Shown: positions 6,439 to 11,480 of the stretch, piece after piece | How positions within the stretch are numbered: the first letter of the stretch is position 1 | Layout: each line of letters begins with the position of its first letter | From: Symbiodinium natans | Taxonomy: Eukaryota > Sar > Dinophyceae > Suessiales > Symbiodiniaceae | Assembly: GCA_905221605.1 (NCBI GenBank) | Contig: CAJNDS010001664.1 | Location: 1 to 11,480 of the forward strand | DNA length: 11,480 nucleotides | Direction of reading: 5' to 3' | Notes under the pieces: model-generated | The model's input: only the letters and a program-made list of their open reading frames with translations | What the model was told of the DNA's origin: nothing | The model's database searches: none | Made by a program: the position numbers and the translations under genes

Positions 6439-7047
6439 TCCTAAATCCTAAAAGCCCCGAATCCTAAACCCTAAAGGCTTTGAATCCTAAACCCGAAAGG
6501 CCCTGAATCCTAAACCCTAAAGCCCCTGAATCCTAAATCCTAAAGGCCCTGAATCCTAAATCCTAAATCCTAAAGGCCTTGAATCCTAAATCCTACACCC
6601 TAAAGGCCCTGAATCCTAAACCCTAAAGGTCCTGAATCCTAAACCTTCTAAAGGCTTCGAATCCTAAACCCTAAAGCCCTGAATCCTAAAGGCCCTGAAT
6701 CCTAAATCCTAAACCCTAAAGGCCCTGAATCCTAAACCCTAAAGGCCCTGCATCCTAAACCCTAAAGGCTCTGGATCCTAAATCCTAAAGGCCCTGAATT
6801 CTAAATCCTAAATCCTAAAGGCCTAGAATCCTAAACCCTAAAGACCCTGAATCCTAAACCCTAAAGGCCTTGAATCCTAAACCCTAAAGGCCCTGAATCC
6901 TAAACCCTAAACTCTCAAGGCCTTGAATCCTAAACCCTAAAGGCCCTGAATCCTAAACCCTAAAGGCCCTGAATCCTAAACCCTAAAGCCCCTGAATCCT
7001 AAATCCTAAAGGCCTTGAACCCTAAACCCTAAAGGCCCTGAATCCTA

Positions 7048-7280
7048 ACGGGGAGGATGCGTGGTTTTAACTTTAAAACCGAGGGTTTGGGGTTATTCTC
7101 TTTGGGGCCAGACTGACGCTGGCACGCGGGTTCGACCCCTCTAGCGTGGGCCGCGCTCATCGCGCGCACTGGCCCCGAGCCCTCGCCAGGCTTCGCCGGA
7201 CGGCTCGGGCTCGTCCGCGGGCCTGTCGCCACGCGGTAACTCTCGCTGCTGCTTAACGCAGCACCCGCAGCTCGCTCTAG
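7048..7280. other. GC-rich island between repeat arrays
   Basis: It begins with the second copy of the short homologous island (7054-7087) and then becomes GC-rich. It contains a perfect 8-bp stem CCCGAGCC/GGCTCGGG (7174-7181 with 7202-7209) around a 20-nt loop. GGTTCGACCCC near 7130 resembles a tRNA B-box, but no cloverleaf forms. The small minus-strand open frame here is low-complexity and unconvincing. I see no gene. Confidence 0.5.
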
Positions 7281-7550
7281 TTTAGGGTTTAGGGTTTAGG
7301 GTTTAGGGTTTAGGGTTTAGGGTTTAGGGTTTAGGGTTTAGGGTTTAGGGTTTAGGGTTTAGGGTTTAGGGTTTAGGGTTTAGGGTTTAGGGTTTAGGGT
7401 TTAGGGTTTAGGGTTTAGGGTTTTAGGTTTAGGGTTTTGGGTTTAGGGTTTAGGGTTTAGGGTTTAGGGTTTAGGGTTTAGGGTTTAGGGTTTAGGGTTT
7501 AGGGTTTAGGGTTTAGGGTTTAGGGTTTAGGGTTTAGGGTTTAGGGTTTA
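7281..7550 (+). repeat. Telomeric TTTAGGG array, G-strand
   Basis: About 38 TTTAGGG units, nearly perfect, with a small cluster of length variants (TTTTAGG, TTTTGGG) around 7420-7440. Confidence 0.95.
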
Positions 7551-7594
7551 TAGAGCTTGTATAGGGTTTGGGTCCCAAAAACCTTTTTGATCGA

Positions 7595-7789
7595 GAAACC
7601 CCTCTCTCTAAAAAAAGAGAAGCGAAGGTTTCCCGGTAAAGGGCAAAAGGAAAAACCCGATTTCATCGGGAAACCTTCTCTCTTAAAATAGAGAGCGCAG
7701 GTTTCCCGGTGAAGGGTAAAAAGTGAGTAGTTTTTGTGTCGCCTTTTACCGGGAAACCGACGCTCTCTAGTTTACGAGAGAAAGTTTCC
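7595..7789. repeat. Three tandem nested-hairpin modules
   Basis: Three modules share one architecture: an outer arm G(G)AAAC(C)/G(G)TTTC(C) and an inner arm CTCTC/GAGAG around a 6-8-nt loop. Module 1 is 7595-7632. Module 2 is 7667-7708 (outer CGGGAAACCT/AGGTTTCCCG, inner CTCTCT/AGAGAG, loop TAAAAT). Module 3 is 7751-7789. A small hairpin CCCGAT/ATCGGG (7656-7670) overlaps the left arm of module 2. A larger inverted pair (7627-7650 with 7809-7833, core TAAAGGGCAAAAGG) encloses modules 2 and 3. Confidence 0.75.
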
Positions 7790-7839
7790 AGATCTAAAGG
7801 GGACATTTCCTTTTGCCCTTTACCAGGAAAACCAGCACT

Positions 7840-8258
7840 TCCCTTCCTCCCAAGGCCTCCCAGAGCCTCTTTGAGGTTTCCCGGGGCCTAATTTGGGGGT
7901 CTCCCGGCTCTTCCGGGGCTTGATTCGGGGTCTTCCTAATTTGGGGCTCTCGGAGCCTGATCTTGGGGCCGGGATTTATGGGGCCTGCCAAGCCTAATTT
8001 GTGGGGGCCTGTGTCTAATTTAGAGCCTTGGAGGCCTAATTTGGGGTTTGCCGGGGCTTAACTCGGGGGTTCCCGCGCTTTTCGGGGCTTAATTTGGTCT
8101 CCTTTTGGTGGCTTTCAGGCCTCTTTTGGGGTTTGTCGGCACTTTGTGGGACCTCCCGTACCTTTTGGATCTCCCAAAAGCTTCCCAGGCCCGGAACCTA
8201 GGAGCTTGAGTTGTTGTCCCGTTTTGGGGGCTCCTGTGGGCTTAATTCTTCCCGGAGC
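7840..8258. repeat. Degenerate short repeats with CTAATTTGGGG core
   Basis: No gene seen. Variants of GGCCTAATTTGGGG and GGGGCTT(A/G)A recur irregularly about every 20-35 bp, joined by TCCCGGC/TTTCCCGG-like pieces. It looks like an old, decayed minisatellite. The minus-strand open frame at 7794-7991 is proline-rich repeat translation and is not counted as a gene. Confidence 0.55.
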
Positions 8259-9656
8259 TTAATTTGGGACCATAGGCGGCACATGAACGCTGGACAGAAT
8301 GGCCAAACGCGATGTGAGAAACTCGGTTTTCTCCACTGTCGCAAGGAACTCGATGCAGGTGACACGATGTACAGCTCGGATTAGGGTTGTGTTTTGCACA
8401 CAAACTCGCTTCCTCAATGCTCGTCCTGATTCTGCGAACTCATCGAAGCGGAACAACTGCATAGGTTATGTACATGACCACGGACTGTTGCCACTTGGGA
8501 ATGTGAACAGGTGCATCTTTTTGACAATCTAGCAAGTAGACTTTGTCATCGCGACGTGTCAGTGCAGCCCAGTACTGCGTATACCATGCGTCTTTTCCAC
8601 GAATTTGCAGCTAGCTTTTGGCGCCTGCTGGCCATGTTTGTGAGTCCCTCCACAATTGCAGCTTGAAGCCGAATGCTTGAAGCATGTTTGTCACGTACAA
8701 GGGCGAATAAATGCAACCCGTGACCATGTGCGGGTGCAATGCATAGCCACGTTCTTGCATATGGTTGGACGTTTCGGTTTCATACGTCTTGACAACTTCT
8801 TTGCCCAGCGCATTGTTGATGGAGCGCATGGCGGTTGTCAACTTGTTGCCGTATGGCCCGTTGCGTTCAAAGTAAAGCAACTCCCCGTCCTCAGCCACGA
8901 AGCAAATGGGGTGATTTTCAATGGAAGTTGATTGCAAGGAAACGTGCAAGCCAGGCTCCAAAATTTCTTCTTCCATAGCCCACTGGAATTCGGCGCTGCA
9001 GTTCCAAGGGGGCCCCTTGGCGGCCCACGCTAGCAGCTGCTCTTTGATTAGACGCCGGACGCGCCACCACTTCCGGCGCCAGTTCCTTGCTGCAGCTGTG
9101 CCGGATGTCTTCTTCCAATGACCGCAGTTCCTCTTCTTGGCTTTCCTTGCGCTTGAAGTGCTCTCCATTTTCCGGCAGACCGAGAAGCTGCACAGCAAGT
9201 TCTGCCAATAGGTTGAAGAAGATGCTACCTCATTCCGCAAGTACTGCAGGCTCTCGTTGCTGGCACCGGAATTGGCCGGCCCCAGAGAAAACGCTTGAGG
9301 CGCAATTTCTTGCGGTGCAACCAACTGGTCTTCCGCTCGAACCGGGCTGGCTCTCCGGCGCCCCATCGTAGCACTTGTCTCTTGCTGTCGGACAATGCGC
9401 ATAAGGTACCGAAGGTAAATGCTGCTTCATAGACTGGCGTCCCTTTTCGACGCCAAGCCTTCAATCGCCTGACCAGATTTCCTTTGCCAATGCGAGAACC
9501 GAGAGCGAGTTCCAGCTTCCCTGCGTCGCAAAACAAGCAACTGCCGCCTTTCGATTGCGCAGGGCCACCCTGCCCATCCTCTGCAAAGATGCAAGGGCGC
9601 ACGCCGCCGTCAGGGTCCACAAACCCAGTGCAAATCTTCGGCATGGCGAGCTGCAA
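8259..9656 (-). pseudogene. Frameshifted protein-coding relic, unrecognised family
   Basis: Protein-like sequence runs along the minus strand but changes frame repeatedly. It starts near 9644 (ATG; the open frame extends upstream) with PKICTGFVDPDGGVRPC and SCLFCD. These cysteines (RPC, then C-x2-C about 20 residues on) suggest a small metal-binding fold. The likely path then moves through the frames at about 9370-9215, 9208-9050 (charged helical HFKRKESQEEELRSLEED), 9050-8611 (AEFQWAMEEEILEPG, ending GAKS), through a TAG at 8611-8613 into LQIRGKDAWYTQYWAALTRR, and stops at 8440-8442. A further frame (8462-8259) may continue it. At least four frame changes plus a stop make a functional gene unlikely, unless introns explain some of the switches. 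I do not recognise the family; it may be a decayed host multigene member or transposon protein. Confidence 0.45.
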
Positions 9657-9741
9657 GCGCCGCTCCGATCTAGGCTGTTTCTGCTTGAGGACACAGGCGC
9701 ACGAGCGGGAGGTATACGTTTCGCAGCTTCGCTCGGGCGGG

Positions 9742-10170
9742 CCTAAAGGACATGAAACCTGGAGCTCTCGGGGGGGCCTAAAGGAGGTGAAACTTGGAGC
9801 TCTTGGGGGGGCCTAAAGGAGGTGAAACCTGGAGCTCTCGGGGGGCCTAAAGGAGGTGAAACCTGGAGCTCTTGGGGGTGCCTGAAGAGGTGAAGGCTGG
9901 AGCTCTCGGGGTTGCCTAAAGGAGGTGAAACCTGGAGCTCTCGGAAGGGGCCTAAAGGAGGTGAAACCTGGAGCTCTCGGGGGGGGCCTAAAGGAGATGA
10001 AACCTGGAGCTCTCGGGGGGGCCTAAAGGAGGTGAAACCTGGAGCTCTTGGGGCGGCCTAAAGGAGGTGAAACCTGGAGCTCTTGGAGGGGCCTAAAGGA
10101 GGTGAAACCTGGAGCTCTCGGAAGGGGCCTAAAGGAGGTGAAACCTGGAGCTCTCGGGCGGGGCCTAAAG
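9742..10170 (+). repeat. 35-bp minisatellite
   Basis: Twelve units of 34-36 bp plus a partial thirteenth, starting at 9742, 9777, 9812, 9846, 9881, 9915, 9951, 9987, 10022, 10057, 10092, 10128 and 10164. Each reads CCTAAAGGAGGTGAAACCTG, then GAGCTC and a G-run of varying length. It begins just upstream (coding sense) of the relic gene. No coding role is evident. Confidence 0.92.
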
Positions 10171-10189
10171 GGCTGCGGCTTTTGCAGGT

Positions 10190-11430
10190 TGGAAAGGGGT
10201 TTGCGGGGATTTTGAATCAGTTGGGACTGTCCACAGCCACGGGCTGCTCCTCTCTTTAAGAAAATGGCTCACGGGATACAGCTCTAGTGATGTTTGAGGG
10301 TCTGGACTGAGGGTTTTGCGGTGATTCTGACCAGCAGAATGGCATGTCTACGCCATTGGTTGTTGATCTCTAGAAAATGCTCATGATAGCTGCTCTCGTT
10401 GCTGTTGAAGCGTTCTGGGGCAGGGTTTTTCGCGGTGATTCTTACCCAGCAGATGGGATATGTATGTTTGCCATGTTTGTTGATCTCTAGACAAGCTCAG
10501 TGATAAGCTGCTCTAGGTGCCTGTTGGAGGTCTGGGAGCCGGTTTTTCGCACACGGTGATTCTTAAACCACAGGGGGATTATGTCTGGTGCCATGGTTGT
10601 TGCTCTCTAGAAAATGCTCAGTGATAAGCTGCTCTAGTTGCTGTTTGAGGGTCTGGGCAGGGTTTCGCGGTGATTCTTAACCAGCAGCATGGACGCCATG
10701 GTTGTTGCTCTCTAGAAAATGCTCAGTGATAAGCTGCTCTAGTTGCTGTTGGAGGGTCTGGGCAGGGTTTCGCGGTGATTCTTAACCAGCAGCTGGGATA
10801 TGTCTGGTGCCATGGTTGTTGCTCTCTAGAAAATGCTTAGTGATAAGCTGCTCTAGTTGCTGTTTGAGGGTCTGGGCAAGGTTTCGCGGTGATTCTTAAC
10901 AAGCAGCATGGACATGTCTGGTGCCATGGTTGTTGCTCTCTAGAGAATGCTCAGTGATAAGCTGCTCTAGTTGCTGTTTGAGGGTCTGGGCAGGGTTTCG
11001 CGATGACTCTCAACCTGTCGCATGGTTGTTGCTCTCTAGAAAATGCTCAGTGATAAGCTGTTCTAGTTGCTGTTTGAGGGTCTGGGCTGGGGGTTGCGGT
11101 GATTCTTAACCAGCAGCTGGGATATGTCTAGTGCCATGGTTGTTGCTCTCTAGAAAATGCTCAGTGAGGGTCTGGGCTGGGGGTTCGCGGTGATTCTTAA
11201 CCAGCAGCATGGACATGTCTACAGCCATGGTTGTTGCTCTCTAGAAAATGCTCAGTGATAAGCTGCTCTAGTTGCTGTTTGAGGGTCTGGACTGAGGGTT
11301 GTGGTGATTCTCAACTTGCAGCATGGACATGTCTACAGCCATGATTGTTGCTCTCTAGAAAATGCTCAGTGATAAGCTGCTCTAGTTGCTGTTTGAGGGT
11401 CCAGGCTGGGGGTTTGCGGTGATTCTTCTG
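10190..11430 (+). repeat. 114-bp satellite, about 11 units
   Basis: The anchor GTGATTCTTAACCAGCAG recurs from 10321, 10435, 10556, 10670, 10775, 10889, 11003 (variant), 11099, 11190, 11304 and 11419. Spacing is 114 bp in most cases and 91-121 bp where indels occur. A decayed first unit lies at about 10204-10300. Each unit also holds GTTGCTCTCTAGAAAATGCT and AAGCTGCTCTAGTTGCTG. Since 114 is divisible by 3, a repeat-encoded open frame appears (10921-11109); I do not count it as a gene. Confidence 0.92.
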
Positions 11431-11480
11431 GGGGGGAGATCTGCTAGAGATCTGCAAAGAAGATTTGGGGGGGGGGGGGG
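11431..11480. other. Window edge: duplicated GAGATCTGC and G-tract
   Basis: After the satellite comes GAGATCTGC twice, separated by TA, then AAGAAGATTT and a run of G's to the window edge. The G-run may be genuine low-complexity DNA or a sequence or assembly artefact. Confidence 0.5.

Larger units (their letters stand above)
6094..7047 (-). repeat. Telomere-derived composite minisatellite
   Basis: About 30 imperfect copies of a unit made of GGCCCTGAAT followed by CCTAAAC and CCTAAA, near 23 bp. At the left end are simple CCTAAAT/CCCTAAA runs (6100-6170). The telomeric C-strand motif is embedded in each unit, so the array looks like a telomere-variant repeat amplified as a longer unit. Two non-repeat islands interrupt it (6171-6212 and 6350-6438). 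Confidence 0.85.

Noticed and set aside
7105-7165. tRNA gene around the B-box-like GGTTCGACCCC
   Set aside because: The T-arm would need two wobbles and a mismatch, and no acceptor or anticodon arm could be fitted.
10921-11109. 62-residue open frame in the satellite
   Set aside because: The period of 114 is a multiple of 3, so the frame stays open by repetition; the peptide is just the satellite unit repeated.
9742-11430. CRISPR array
   Set aside because: These are head-to-tail satellites without unique spacers, in a eukaryotic context.

Overview
The window looks like gene-poor, repeat-dominated nuclear DNA of a microbial eukaryote. TTTAGGG-type telomeric repeats occur in at least five blocks, in both orientations, mixed with minisatellites and a 114-bp satellite. 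This repeat type is used by plants and by several algal and protist lineages. A dinoflagellate of the Symbiodiniaceae type is my best guess, from the telomere unit, the high repeat load and the style of the retroelement. No spliced-leader relic or other decisive marker was found, so the assignment is tentative. On the + strand the left edge is G-rich, so position 1 is not a chromosome terminus; these are interstitial or subtelomeric arrays.

The main feature (303-4437, minus strand) is a nearly complete Penelope-like retroelement (PLE) lying between telomeric arrays. On its coding strand it has nine 15-bp tandem repeats at the 5' end and then ORF1, a 467-residue protein with coiled coils, polyglutamine and a basic C-terminal part. 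ORF2 follows, a reverse transcriptase with the PLE DKxGG motif and an intact D...DD catalytic triad. After it come a 25-bp direct copy of the 5'-terminal repeat and a 3' tail of about 570 bp ending directly in C-rich telomeric repeats. No GIY-YIG endonuclease is visible. The minus-strand cDNA is continuous with a G-rich telomeric strand, as expected for an endonuclease-deficient PLE that primes on telomeric 3' overhangs (Athena/Coprina/Terminon type).

ORF2 has no good start codon, but inside ORF1 there is a textbook -1 frameshift signal: in-frame heptamer A AAA AAC, a 7-nt spacer, and a perfect 8-bp GC stem with a 4-nt loop. It leads into exactly the ORF2 frame, which is open throughout, so ORF1 and RT are probably made as a gag-pol-like fusion. 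A separate +1 disruption near 1957-1959, between RT motifs 2a and A, probably makes this copy defective.

The rest, in order: converging and diverging telomeric arrays (4436-4782); a short-repeat region (4783-5335); a 32-33-bp hairpin-bearing minisatellite (5336-6035); a telomere-derived 23-bp composite minisatellite (6094-7047); a GC-rich island (7048-7280); a telomeric array (7281-7550); three tandem nested hairpin modules (7595-7789); degenerate CTAATTTGGGG repeats (7840-8258); a badly frameshifted protein-coding relic on the minus strand (8259-9656); a 35-bp minisatellite (9742-10170); and a 114-bp satellite that runs nearly to the G-tract at the right edge. Apart from the retroelement and the relic I see no credible genes.
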